Positions 21,986-29,912 of a DNA stretch of 64,000 bases are shown piece after piece. A model generated the notes under the pieces. The model was given only the letters and a program-made list of their open reading frames with translations, was not told the origin of the DNA and did no database searches. The stretch's first letter is position 1. Every line of letters starts with the position of its first letter. The position numbers were made by a program, and so were the translations under genes. The DNA lies in contig NZ_CP107716.1 of NCBI RefSeq assembly GCF_025854335.1, positions 799,001-863,000 on the forward strand. The letters run 5' to 3'. The DNA comes from Pelagibacterium flavum. GTDB lineage: Bacteria > Pseudomonadota > Alphaproteobacteria > Rhizobiales > Devosiaceae.

Positions 21986-23449
21986 CTAGGCCCGATCAAG
22001 GGCAGCGATCATTTTGTCTTTGAGCATCGTTTGAAGATGGCCGATGACCAGCCCACGGAGGGATGGGCTGGTGGCGAGGCTTTGGGGGAATATGTCCAGC
22101 GCTGACGTGAGCGCGTCGTAGAGCCGGTCGGGGGTTCGATCTGATCTATTGATGGCTCGTGCGATGATGGTCTGGCGAGGGTCGCGCAGATCGTAGGGGG
22201 CGCCGTCCTCGGTTTGGCCCAGGCAGTAACGCATCCAGGCAGCGAGCGTGAAGGCGAAGGGGGCGGGATCGCCGCCTTGTGCCATAGTATCGGCGAGCGG
22301 GGCGAGGATGCGCTGGGGGAGCTTTTCGGTGCCATCCATGGCGATCTGATAGGTCAGGTGCCGAATGGCGCCGTTGGAAAAGCGGGCGACAAGTTGGTTG
22401 CGGTAGGTCTCGAGATCGATACCGGGGACCGGTGACAGCGTTTTGGCTGCGGCAGCCATCTGGGCGCGGGCCAGCCGGGCGATGGCGCGATTGGCCATGG
22501 CGTCGGCGACCGTTTCGCAGCCGGCAAGAAAGCCCGCATAGGCGATCAAGGAGTGGGCGCCATTGAGGAGCCTGAGCTTCATACGTTCATAGGGCGCCAC
22601 ATCGTCGACAAACAGGGCTCCCGCCTCGTCCCAGGCCGGTCGACCGGCGATGAAATCATCCTCAATGATCCATTGGCTGAACGGTTCGGTTTCGACGGCG
22701 GCGTGATCGGCAAAGCCAGACATGGCCTGGGCGTCCGACAGCGTGCGCTCGGTGGTGGCGGGAGTAATCCGGTCGACCATCGATGAGGGGAAGCGGACGT
22801 TCGCATCGATCCAACCCAAGAGGTCGGGGACGGTGCGGGCGGCGAAATCGGCGACGAGGCGCGAGACGATCCTGCCGTTTTCCGGAAGGTTGTCGCAGCA
22901 CAGGATGGTGAGCGGCCCGGCATCGGCTTGCTTGCGCCGGATCAGGCCGGCGACGAGGAAGCCTATGGCGCCGCGGGGCGATCGGGGATGGGCGAGATCG
23001 TGGGCGATGATTTCGTTTGCTGGATCGAGGCCACCGGTGGTCCGATCGATGCCGTAGGCTTTTTCGGTAATTGTGAGGGTGACGATGCGGGTTCCGGGGT
23101 CGGCGATGGCCGCGATCACCGCGTCCGGATCGTCGGGGGCGACGAGCACGCGGTCAATGCTGGCGACCAACCTTGCAGTGTCACCGGACTGGTCGCGGGT
23201 GATAAGAACATAACGGCCATTCTGGGGATTGAGGGCGTGAGCGGCTTCGGGGGACCGCAGGCTGACGCCGAGGATGCGCCAATCACCGCCTCCTATGGCG
23301 AGGGCGGTGTCGGTGTAGAGGGCCTGGTGGGCCTTATGGAACGCACCGACGCCGATATGGACGATGCCGGTGGCATGGTCCTGGGAGGTGTAGGCCGGGC
23401 GCTCGATATCGGGGCCGACATTGGCGCTGGCTGACAATCGCATGTTCAT
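21986..23449 (-). CDS. uxuB: Mannitol dehydrogenase family / fructuronate reductase
   Basis: A 487-residue polyol dehydrogenase that would reduce D-fructuronate to D-mannonate with NADH. It shows the N-terminal HIGVGAFHKAHQALYTD cofactor segment, TLTITEKAYG, CCDNLPENG, the catalytic Lys motif MKLRLLNGAHSLIAYAG and the family's C-terminal helical region. A GGAGGAA ribosome-binding site lies 4 bases before the ATG. Family members also act on mannitol or tagaturonate; the adjacent uxaC and regulator favour fructuronate. Confidence 0.85.
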   Translation of the reverse strand: MNMRLSASANVGPDIERPAYTSQDHATGIVHIGVGAFHKAHQALYTDTALAIGGGDWRILGVSLRSPEAAHALNPQNGRYVLITRDQSGDTARLVASIDRVLVAPDDPDAVIAAIADPGTRIVTLTITEKAYGIDRTTGGLDPANEIIAHDLAHPRSPRGAIGFLVAGLIRRKQADAGPLTILCCDNLPENGRIVSRLVADFAARTVPDLLGWIDANVRFPSSMVDRITPATTERTLSDAQAMSGFADHAAVETEPFSQWIIEDDFIAGRPAWDEAGALFVDDVAPYERMKLRLLNGAHSLIAYAGFLAGCETVADAMANRAIARLARAQMAAAAKTLSPVPGIDLETYRNQLVARFSNGAIRHLTYQIAMDGTEKLPQRILAPLADTMAQGGDPAPFAFTLAAWMRYCLGQTEDGAPYDLRDPRQTIIARAINRSDRTPDRLYDALTSALDIFPQSLATSPSLRGLVIGHLQTMLKDKMIAALDRA

Positions 23450-23494
23450 CGGGTTCCTCCACCTGTCGCAAGGGTGGTTATAGAAACTTGTAGA

Positions 23495-23507
23495 CTAGTA
23501 TGGAAGT
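23495..23507. promoter_or_regulatory. Putative GntR operator upstream of uxuB
   Basis: CTAGTATGGAAGT shares its first nine bases with the site upstream of uxaC and starts the same 46 bp before the start codon. On the gene strand it reads CCATACTAGTCTAC, close to the palindrome CATACTAGTATG. Confidence 0.5.
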
Positions 23508-23809
23508 GTGAAATTGCGGACGTGGGGCGTACGCAGGGGTGCCGTAAAGCGTGAAGATCAGGCTCTGGGTTCGGGATTTATCCCGATCACCGCTCTCGTT
23601 GTGAAAGACCGGCGGTCGGTGGCGGCCAAGACCAATCGGTATTCAACCAGTGGTGCCTAAAATGGGTTGTCGATTGTGGCAGGGCCAGTGGACCCCGGGG
23701 CTTCAAGCTTCGGGAGCTTTGGCAGCGCGCGAACGCCCAGAGACCTACGGCCGAAGGGGCCCCTCAAACCAGCGCGGCACAGCCAAAAAAACCTGAATGT
23801 CGATTCAAC
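23508..23809. other. Non-coding stretch with no recognised feature
   Basis: About 300 bp between the uxuB promoter and the DUF2177 stop. I see no reading frame with family similarity, no tRNA and no clear terminator. A CGGGATTTATCCCG hairpin lies near 23574. It may be remnant sequence. Confidence 0.5.
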
Positions 23810-24217
23810 CTAATTGCCGGTGCCGAGCAGACGGGTGGCGAAATAGCCGGCGGTGGCGGCGGTGCCGGTGAGGGCGGCGCCCCAGAGTATGTCGATGATG
23901 GTGACGGAGACCGACCAGTTCCGGATGGTGGCGAGATTGGTCATGTCGTAGGTGCCGTAGGCGACAAGGCCGAGGACTGCGCCGGCGATCAGGGCCTGTG
24001 TCCAGTTGCCCGATTGCATGGCCGGGGCGACGGCGAAGTAAACAATTCCGCCGATGTAAAAGAGATAGAACGCTCCTGCCGCGGCGAGATTGGGCTGGTC
24101 GAGGAGAACGTGGCCGATCTGTTCGCGGTAAAAGCCGAAGGCGACCCGCGAGAGCCAGATGTAATCGATGGCGAAGAAGACGATGGCCGTTCCGATGTAG
24201 GCAACAACGTAAGGCAT
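23810..24217 (-). CDS. DUF2177 family membrane protein
   Basis: A 135-residue protein with about four membrane helices (YVVAYIGTAIVFFAIDYIWL; AGAFYLFYIGGIVYFAVAPA; LIAGAVLGLVAYGTYDMTNLAT; VSVTIIDILWGAALTGTAATAGYFAT). The DYIWL and YGTYDMTNLAT motifs are typical of DUF2177. GAGGG lies 5 bases before the ATG at 24217. It follows chrR by 8 bp, so it is probably in the rpoE-chrR operon; related genes occur in RpoE/ChrR regulons of other alphaproteobacteria. Its function is unknown. Confidence 0.85.
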   Translation of the reverse strand: MPYVVAYIGTAIVFFAIDYIWLSRVAFGFYREQIGHVLLDQPNLAAAGAFYLFYIGGIVYFAVAPAMQSGNWTQALIAGAVLGLVAYGTYDMTNLATIRNWSVSVTIIDILWGAALTGTAATAGYFATRLLGTGN

Positions 24218-24225
24218 GTGATCCC

Positions 24226-24885
24226 TCATATCCCCAGCACGGGCTGGAACAAACGCACGACCCAGCTCTTGAACTTGAGTGGGGCTTCGGTGACGGCAAG
24301 GCAGATGCAATCGGCATCGTTCGTGGCGACGGGCTGATGGGTCAGGCTGCCATCGGCGATCTCGATGTCACCGCGCGCGAATTTTCCATCCTCATCGGCA
24401 AAGGCGCCCGAGAGGACCAGGGTCATTTCCATGCCGCGATGGGTGTGTTCGGGGACGGGCTTGCCGGCCGGAATGCGCAGGAGGCGCGCAACCGCGCGGC
24501 CATCGCGGGTGGGAATGATGAACTGGGCGGCGCCAGGCATGGATTTCCAGCGGATGGCATCGACGTCCGAGCCTACGTAGGAGCGCAAGGGTTCGGGCAG
24601 GACCGGCGCCGATCCACCGGAGGTGCCACGACGGGCAGGTTTTGCGGCGGGTAAGGGCGCGTTGGAGATGCGCGCCTTGAGCGCCTGCCAGCCGGCGTCG
24701 GCGTCGGGGGCCGGTTCGATGCTGTCGAGCAGTTCGCCGCCCGCGCCCTCAATCATGGCGTAGCGCTCACGGCACTCCGGGCAGATGGCCAAATGGGTGG
24801 CGACGGCGAGCGAAAAGCCCTCGGCGAGCGTGCCGGCGGCATAATCGAGCAGGATGTCTTCATCGAGATGGTGGACGATGCTCAT
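24226..24885 (-). CDS. chrR: ChrR-type zinc-binding anti-sigma factor with cupin domain
   Basis: A 219-residue anti-sigma factor. The N-terminal zinc-binding domain has the H-x3-C-x2-C arrangement (THLAICPECRERY, residues about 30-43) with an upstream His in VHHLDEDIL. The C-terminal half is a cupin with the HTHRGMEMTLVLSG metal motif (about residues 146-159). In Rhodobacter, ChrR holds RpoE inactive until singlet oxygen or organic peroxide is sensed. The ATG overlaps the sigma gene stop by 4 bp. The family, order and coupling make the assignment strong. Confidence 0.92.
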   Translation of the reverse strand: MSIVHHLDEDILLDYAAGTLAEGFSLAVATHLAICPECRERYAMIEGAGGELLDSIEPAPDADAGWQALKARISNAPLPAAKPARRGTSGGSAPVLPEPLRSYVGSDVDAIRWKSMPGAAQFIIPTRDGRAVARLLRIPAGKPVPEHTHRGMEMTLVLSGAFADEDGKFARGDIEIADGSLTHQPVATNDADCICLAVTEAPLKFKSWVVRLFQPVLGI

Positions 24886-25457
24886 GAGCGATCCTCCAGC
24901 GCGGTGCGCAACTTGGCGAAGGCCAGACGGATGCGGGATTTGACTGTCCCCAGCGGCAGGCCGAGCTTTTCGGAGATCGTGCCGTGGGAAGCCTCCTCAA
25001 AGAACGAGAGCCTTAAGAGCTCAAGCTGCTCGGGGGGCAGAGTTTCCATGGCGCGATGGAGCCGGTCGGCGTCCTCGTTCATATCGAATGCCGCGTCGGC
25101 GGGCTTGATCTCGGCGGGAACGAAGGCGGGATCGTTGGGATCGAAATCGGGGCGATTGGCCTTGCGCCAATGGTCGATGCGCTGGTTGCGCGCGATCGTG
25201 AAAATCCATGTCGAGACATTGCCCTTATCGGGGCTGTATTGGGCGGCCTTGTTCCAGACCGCCACCATTGTTTCCTGCATCAATTCCTCAGCGAACTGTC
25301 CGTCGCGGGAGAGCTTGGCCATGTAGGCGCGCACCCGGGGGCCGTAATAGCGGAACAGTTCTTCAAAAGCGGCTACGTCGCGCGATGTGGCGACTGCAAA
25401 CAGTTTCTGGCGCATCGCGATATTGAGCGCCTTTTTGTCACTGGGATCGACAGCCAT
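24882..25457 (-). CDS. rpoE: RpoE-type ECF sigma factor (ECF11-like)
   Basis: A 191-residue ECF sigma factor. Region 2 is VAAFEELFRYYGPRVRAYM through QETMVAVWNKAAQY and STWIFTIARNQRIDHWRK; region 4 is LPPEQLELLRLSFFEEASHGTISEKLGLPLGTVKSRIRLA (spread over about 130-180). The start chosen is the ATG at 25457 (MAVDPSDKK), giving a normal length; an upstream in-frame ATG would add 50 residues with no family similarity. It is followed by chrR with a 4-bp overlap. It likely directs the photooxidative-stress response, including its own promoter and the divergent oxidoreductase gene. Confidence 0.9.
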   Translation of the reverse strand: MAVDPSDKKALNIAMRQKLFAVATSRDVAAFEELFRYYGPRVRAYMAKLSRDGQFAEELMQETMVAVWNKAAQYSPDKGNVSTWIFTIARNQRIDHWRKANRPDFDPNDPAFVPAEIKPADAAFDMNEDADRLHRAMETLPPEQLELLRLSFFEEASHGTISEKLGLPLGTVKSRIRLAFAKLRTALEDRS

Positions 25458-25576
25458 CTTGTCGGTACGCGCAATTCCTCTGGGAGCCGGACGCACAGCA
25501 TACTCACGCTGCGCCGCCAAGGGCTTTCGAGTTTGGCACGTGGCCGGATCGATTGAAAGGACTGTCGTCATGCACC

Positions 25577-25606
25577 GATCTACGGCAATGCAAAGGGGGC
25601 GGATCA
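25577..25606 (-). promoter_or_regulatory. Putative ECF-type promoter of rpoE
   Basis: On the minus strand TGATCC (25606-25601) is followed after 17 bases by GTAGAT (from 25583). TGATCC is the -35 element I recall for alphaproteobacterial RpoE/ECF11 promoters. It would give a leader of roughly 110 bases before the rpoE start. Confidence 0.45.
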
Positions 25607-25637
25607 CCGGGCGCGAAAGAAAAATTGCTCCCTAGGT

Positions 25638-25663
25638 GCATCCGAATTGGGGTCTGGCCCGTA
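25638..25663 (+). promoter_or_regulatory. Putative ECF-type promoter of the FAD-oxidoreductase operon
   Basis: GCATCC is followed after 17 bases by GTA, the same ATCC-N17-GTA layout as the divergent rpoE promoter candidate. It lies about 35 bp upstream of the start codon at 25698. Confidence 0.4.
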
Positions 25664-25697
25664 CCTTAGTACAAACCAAACAAGGACAAGCCGACCC

Positions 25698-27053
25698 ATG
25701 TATCTCGATGCTGGCCCCAAGGGACCGACAGGCACCAGGCGTATTGCCGTGATCGGAAGCGGAATTTCGGGGCTTTCAGCGGCCTGGCTAATGAGCCAGA
25801 GCCACGACGTGACGCTCTATGAGGCCGATTCCCGGATCGGAGGGCATTCCAATACTGTCGATGTCGACTATGACGGCACGACCATTCCGGTCGACACGGG
25901 GTTCATCGTCTACAACGAAGCGAACTATCCCAACCTCGTTGCGATGTTTGACCATCTGGGCGTGCAGACAGAGCTCTCGTGGATGTCGTTCGGCGCCTCG
26001 ATCGATGGCGGGGCGTTTGAATACTGCTCGGACCCTCTGGGGCTGATCGGGCAGAAATCGAATGTGGTGCGTCCGCGTTTCTGGCGCATGCTCTCCGATA
26101 TCGTGAAATTTTCGCGCTCGCACCGTGAAATCCTGGCCGATGGCAGCCTCGCGCAGGTGGGGCTGGCCGATTATCTGGCGAAGAACGGGTATTCGGAAAG
26201 CTACATCCAGGACCATATCCTGCCCATGGCAGCGGCGATCTGGTCGTCTTCTGCCACCGATATCCGCAACTATCCCGTTCAGGCGTTTGTGCGATTTTTC
26301 CTCAATCACGGATTGCTCGATCTTTACAACCGCCCGCTTTGGCGGACGGTGAAGGGCGGCAGCCGGGAATATGTTTCGCGGCTCGTGGCGGAGTTCAAGG
26401 GAACGGTGCGGCTTTTGACGGGGGTCCGCCAGATCGAGCGGCATTCAGGCGTCGTGACGATCACCGATACGCGCGGGCACCAAGACATCTTTACCGACGT
26501 CCTGATCGCAACCCATGCCGATCAGGCGCTGGCCATGCTCGCCGATGCCGATGAGGATGAGCGGGCATTGCTTGGGGCGTTTGAATACACTCACAACAAG
26601 GCTGTGCTGCACACCGACTGCAGCCTGATGCCGAAGCGCAAATCGGTCTGGTCGAGCTGGAACTATATAGGCGAGCGCAAATGGGACGGCGACAGCCCGT
26701 TATGCGTGACCTACTGGATGAACAAGCTCCAGAATATCGACAGGAAACATCCCCTGTTCGTGACGCTCAACCCCAGCCGGGAGATCGATCCGGCAACGAT
26801 CTTTGAAACGTTCGATTACACCCATCCGCTGTTCGACCAGACGGCGATGGCGGCGCAAAAGGAATTGTGGCGCCTGCAAGGGCGTGGTGGGGTCTGGTTT
26901 GCCGGGGCGCATTTTGGCTCGGGGTTTCACGAAGACGGGTTGCAGGCCGGACTTGCGGCGGCGGAAGACATGGCCGGGGTGCGGCGTCCGTGGGCGGTGG
27001 AGAATGCCTCGGGCCGTATCCATATACACACCGAAAGGGTGGCTGCCGAATGA
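25698..27053 (+). CDS. FAD-dependent NAD(P)/FAD-binding oxidoreductase (amine-oxidase-like)
   Basis: A 451-residue flavoprotein starting with the ADP-binding motif VIGSGISGLSAAWLMS near residue 20 and a conserved GGHSNTVDVDYDG segment, then an FIVYNEANYPNL block and a C-terminal FAD motif (WFAGAHFGSGFHEDGLQAG). It resembles the predicted NAD/FAD-binding proteins found beside DUF1365 and cyclopropane-fatty-acid synthase-like genes in RpoE/ChrR regulons, where they are linked to lipid modification under singlet-oxygen stress. ATG at 25698 has AAGGA 11 bases upstream. It overlaps the DUF1365 gene by 4 bp. No cfa gene is present here. Confidence 0.85.
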   Translation: MYLDAGPKGPTGTRRIAVIGSGISGLSAAWLMSQSHDVTLYEADSRIGGHSNTVDVDYDGTTIPVDTGFIVYNEANYPNLVAMFDHLGVQTELSWMSFGASIDGGAFEYCSDPLGLIGQKSNVVRPRFWRMLSDIVKFSRSHREILADGSLAQVGLADYLAKNGYSESYIQDHILPMAAAIWSSSATDIRNYPVQAFVRFFLNHGLLDLYNRPLWRTVKGGSREYVSRLVAEFKGTVRLLTGVRQIERHSGVVTITDTRGHQDIFTDVLIATHADQALAMLADADEDERALLGAFEYTHNKAVLHTDCSLMPKRKSVWSSWNYIGERKWDGDSPLCVTYWMNKLQNIDRKHPLFVTLNPSREIDPATIFETFDYTHPLFDQTAMAAQKELWRLQGRGGVWFAGAHFGSGFHEDGLQAGLAAAEDMAGVRRPWAVENASGRIHIHTERVAAE

Positions 27054-27832
27054 GCGATGGCGCGATCTATGCAGGAGACGTTGTGCACGTGCGGCACAGG
27101 CCGCGCGCGCATACGCTGCGCTATCGCGTTTTTTCGCTGCTGCTCGATCTCGATCGGCTCGAGACACTGGACAAAACCCTCAGGCTTTTCTCCTACAACC
27201 GGTTCGGGGTCTTCAGCTTTCGCGATGCCGATCACGGGGACGGGGAGACGGGCGGACTGCGCCGCTGGGCCGAGCGGTTGCTGGCCGATGCAGGGATCGC
27301 CGGCGAAGACCTCAAGATCGAGATGCTCTGCTATCCGCGAATTTTCGGATATGTCTTTAATCCCATCACCGTCTATTTCTGCTCGGATGCTCAAGGGGTG
27401 CGGGCCATTCTTTATGAGGTCTGCAACACCTTTTACGAGCGGCACACCTACGTGATCCCGGTGAGCGATCACGCCGAGGGGGCGGTGCGCCAATCGTGTG
27501 CCAAGGAACTTTACGTTTCGCCCTTTGTGCCCATGCAGGCACAATACGACTTCAAGATCACGCCGCCCAGCGACAAGGTCCAGATCGCCATCAATGAAAG
27601 CGACAATGAAGGGGCGCTGCTCTATGCGGCGTTCACCGGCAAGCGCGAGGAACTGAGCGACAGGAGCCTGGGGCGCGCGCTGTTGCGCTATCCGCTGATG
27701 ACGCTGAAAATCATGGGCGGCATCCATTGGGAGGCGCTCAGGCTCTGGCTCAAGGGCAATCCGGTGTTCATGCACGAAAAGGCGCGCGAAAAGATTTCCC
27801 ATTCGGTGATCGGAACCGCGCCGGCCGAATAG
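27050..27832 (+). CDS. DUF1365 family protein
   Basis: A 260-residue protein of the DUF1365 family, with the characteristic RHRPRAHTLRYRVF N-terminus, the central CYPRIFGYVFNPITVYFC block and EVCNTFYERHTYV. It is nearly always encoded beside the FAD-oxidoreductase family seen immediately upstream, with which it overlaps by 4 bp (ATGA). The biochemical role is not established; fatty-acid or lipid modification under oxidative stress is suspected from context. Confidence 0.88.
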   Translation: MSDGAIYAGDVVHVRHRPRAHTLRYRVFSLLLDLDRLETLDKTLRLFSYNRFGVFSFRDADHGDGETGGLRRWAERLLADAGIAGEDLKIEMLCYPRIFGYVFNPITVYFCSDAQGVRAILYEVCNTFYERHTYVIPVSDHAEGAVRQSCAKELYVSPFVPMQAQYDFKITPPSDKVQIAINESDNEGALLYAAFTGKREELSDRSLGRALLRYPLMTLKIMGGIHWEALRLWLKGNPVFMHEKAREKISHSVIGTAPAE

Positions 27833-27950
27833 GCATCAGCGCCGCTCATCGATCCATCACCAATCGGCGTTTTGACCCAAGCGGTGCTTCCTTTAAGCTT
27901 GATGCAAATCGACCCTTGAAGGTCGAACATCATGCAAAGAGGAAACATTC

Positions 27951-29444
27951 ATGTCCCATGCCGACATTCTTTCAGCCGCTATGCTGGATGCCGCCGATCT
28001 GACCGGCGGGGCGCTCAAGGTGCATTCACCTGTCGATGGCGCGCTGATCGGGGAGGTTGCGACCCATTCGGGCGCAGATGTCGAAAAGATGATCGGTACG
28101 GCCAAATCGGCATTTGCCGACTGGAAGCTGGTGCCGGCGCCGCGCCGGGGGGAATTGATCCGGCTGTTCGGAGAGGAATTGCGCAACGCAAAGGACGCCC
28201 TGGGCAAGCTTGTGTCCCTTGAGGCCGGCAAGATTTTTCAGGAGGGACTGGGGGAAGTCCAGGAGATGATCGATATTTGCGATCTGGCGGTGGGCCAATC
28301 GCGGCAATTGTTCGGGCTGACCATCGCCTCGGAACGTCCCGGTCATTCCATGCGCGAGACCTGGCACCCGTTGGGGGTGACGGGGGTGATTTCGGCATTC
28401 AATTTTCCCGTCGCGGTGTTTGCGTGGAATTTCGCGCTGGCGACGGTGTGCGGCAATACCACGATCTGGAAGCCCTCGGAAAAGACGCCGCTGACAGCCC
28501 TGGCGGTCAAGAAGATTTTCGACAAAGCCGCGGCCAGGTTCGGAGATGCGCCCGAGGGATTGCTGCAGGTGGCGATCGGCGGGGCCGATGTGGGCGAGGC
28601 GCTGACTGCTTCGAAAGACGTGCCGCTGATTTCGGCGACCGGATCGACGCGGATGGGCAAGATCGTGGGGCCCAAGGTCGCAGAGCGGTTCGGCAAGACC
28701 ATTCTGGAGCTGGGCGGGAACAATGCCATGATCGTGGCGCCGTCGGCGGACCTCGACAATGCGGTGCGGGCGATCGTCTTTTCCGCCGTGGGAACCTGCG
28801 GGCAGCGCTGCACCAGCCTGCGGCGGCTGATCGTGCATGAGGATGTGCGCGACCAGCTGGTTGAAAAACTCAAGAGCGTTTATGGCAAGTTGCCGATCGG
28901 CAGCCCCCTGGAGCCGGGCGTTCTGGTTGGGCCGCTGATTGACAAGGCAGCTTTTGACGGCATGCAGCATGCGCTGGAAAAAGCGAAGGCCGAAGGCGGC
29001 AGGGTGACCGGCGGGGAGCGGGTCGAGGGTGTCGCGGGCGGGCATTATGTGCGTCCGGCGATTGTCGAGATGGTCGAGCAGACAGCCATCGTCAAACACG
29101 AGACCTTCGCGCCGATCCTTTATGTCCTGACCTACAGGACGCTCGAAGAAGCGATTGCGCTGCAGAACGATGTGCCGCAGGGGCTTTCGAGCTGCATTTT
29201 TTCGACCGATGTGCGCGAGACCGAAACCTTCCTTTCGGCGGCCGGATCCGATTGCGGTATCGCCAACGTCAATATCGGGCCTTCGGGGGCCGAGATCGGC
29301 GGTGCATTTGGTGGGGAAAAGGAAACCGGGGGCGGACGCGAAAGCGGGTCGGACGCCTGGAAAGCCTATATGCGGCGCCAGACCAACACGGTCAATTATT
29401 CGCGCGAGCTGCCACTGGCGCAGGGGATCAAGTTCGACATCTAG
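27951..29444 (+). CDS. ALDH7-type aldehyde dehydrogenase (aminoadipate-semialdehyde / piperideine-6-carboxylate dehydrogenase)
   Basis: A 497-residue NAD-dependent aldehyde dehydrogenase. The cofactor and catalytic motifs are present: GVISAFNFPVAVFAWN, ISATGSTRMG, the general-base Glu in LELGGNN and nucleophile Cys287 in TCGQRCTSLRR. The C-terminal block GPSGAEIGGAFGGEKETGGGRESGSDAWK is typical of the ALDH7/AmaB group, which oxidises 2-aminoadipate 6-semialdehyde in lysine catabolism. The ATG has GAGGAAAC about 8 bases upstream. It stands alone between DUF1365 and a convergent MerR gene. The lysine role is inferred from family. Confidence 0.85.
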   Translation: MSHADILSAAMLDAADLTGGALKVHSPVDGALIGEVATHSGADVEKMIGTAKSAFADWKLVPAPRRGELIRLFGEELRNAKDALGKLVSLEAGKIFQEGLGEVQEMIDICDLAVGQSRQLFGLTIASERPGHSMRETWHPLGVTGVISAFNFPVAVFAWNFALATVCGNTTIWKPSEKTPLTALAVKKIFDKAAARFGDAPEGLLQVAIGGADVGEALTASKDVPLISATGSTRMGKIVGPKVAERFGKTILELGGNNAMIVAPSADLDNAVRAIVFSAVGTCGQRCTSLRRLIVHEDVRDQLVEKLKSVYGKLPIGSPLEPGVLVGPLIDKAAFDGMQHALEKAKAEGGRVTGGERVEGVAGGHYVRPAIVEMVEQTAIVKHETFAPILYVLTYRTLEEAIALQNDVPQGLSSCIFSTDVRETETFLSAAGSDCGIANVNIGPSGAEIGGAFGGEKETGGGRESGSDAWKAYMRRQTNTVNYSRELPLAQGIKFDI

Positions 29445-29471
29445 AACCTGTCACGCCGGGGGCGGCCGGCT

Positions 29472-29912
29472 TTACGCCGTCTCGCCCTCAGCGGTGGCAT
29501 TGCGCAAGCGGTCGTCGGCAAGCTGGCGGATTTCGGTCAGTTCGGAGATCGTGGTTTCGAGATCGGCGAGTTGGGCGCGCAGAAGGCCGAGGCGCTCATC
29601 GACCTTTTCGATGAGCAGCTTGACCTGGGCGGTGCGGGTGCTGTCGGCATCGTAGAGGCTGAGATATTCGGAGATGTCGCGCAGGGTGAACCCCAGCCTC
29701 TTGCCGCGCAGGATCAGGATCAGCCGGGCGCGGTCCCGCCGCCGAAACACACGCGTCGAGCCCAGGCGATCGGGTTTCAAAAGCCCCTTGGTTTCGTAAA
29801 ACCGTATGGCGCGGGTGGAAATGCCGAACTCGTTTGCCAGATCGGTGATAGCGAACAGATCGCGTTTGTCGGCATCGTGCTTGTTCAAGGTGCTATTCCC
29901 CGGCTTTGACAT
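29472..29912 (-). CDS. MerR-family regulator (LiuR-like)
   Basis: A 146-residue MerR protein: an N-terminal winged helix (FAITDLANEFGISTRAIRFYETKGLL), a wing (RVFRRRDRARLILILRGKRLGFTLRDISEYLSLY), and a coiled-coil C-terminus. It has no metal-binding cysteines. Length and motifs match LiuR/PsrA-like MerR regulators of branched-chain and fatty acid degradation. The ATG at 29912 overlaps the fadD stop by 20 bp; a TTG at 29888, with GGGGAA upstream, would avoid the overlap. It is co-transcribed after fadD and probably binds the two palindromes in the fadD/fadE promoter region. Confidence 0.82.
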   Translation of the reverse strand: MSKPGNSTLNKHDADKRDLFAITDLANEFGISTRAIRFYETKGLLKPDRLGSTRVFRRRDRARLILILRGKRLGFTLRDISEYLSLYDADSTRTAQVKLLIEKVDERLGLLRAQLADLETTISELTEIRQLADDRLRNATAEGETA

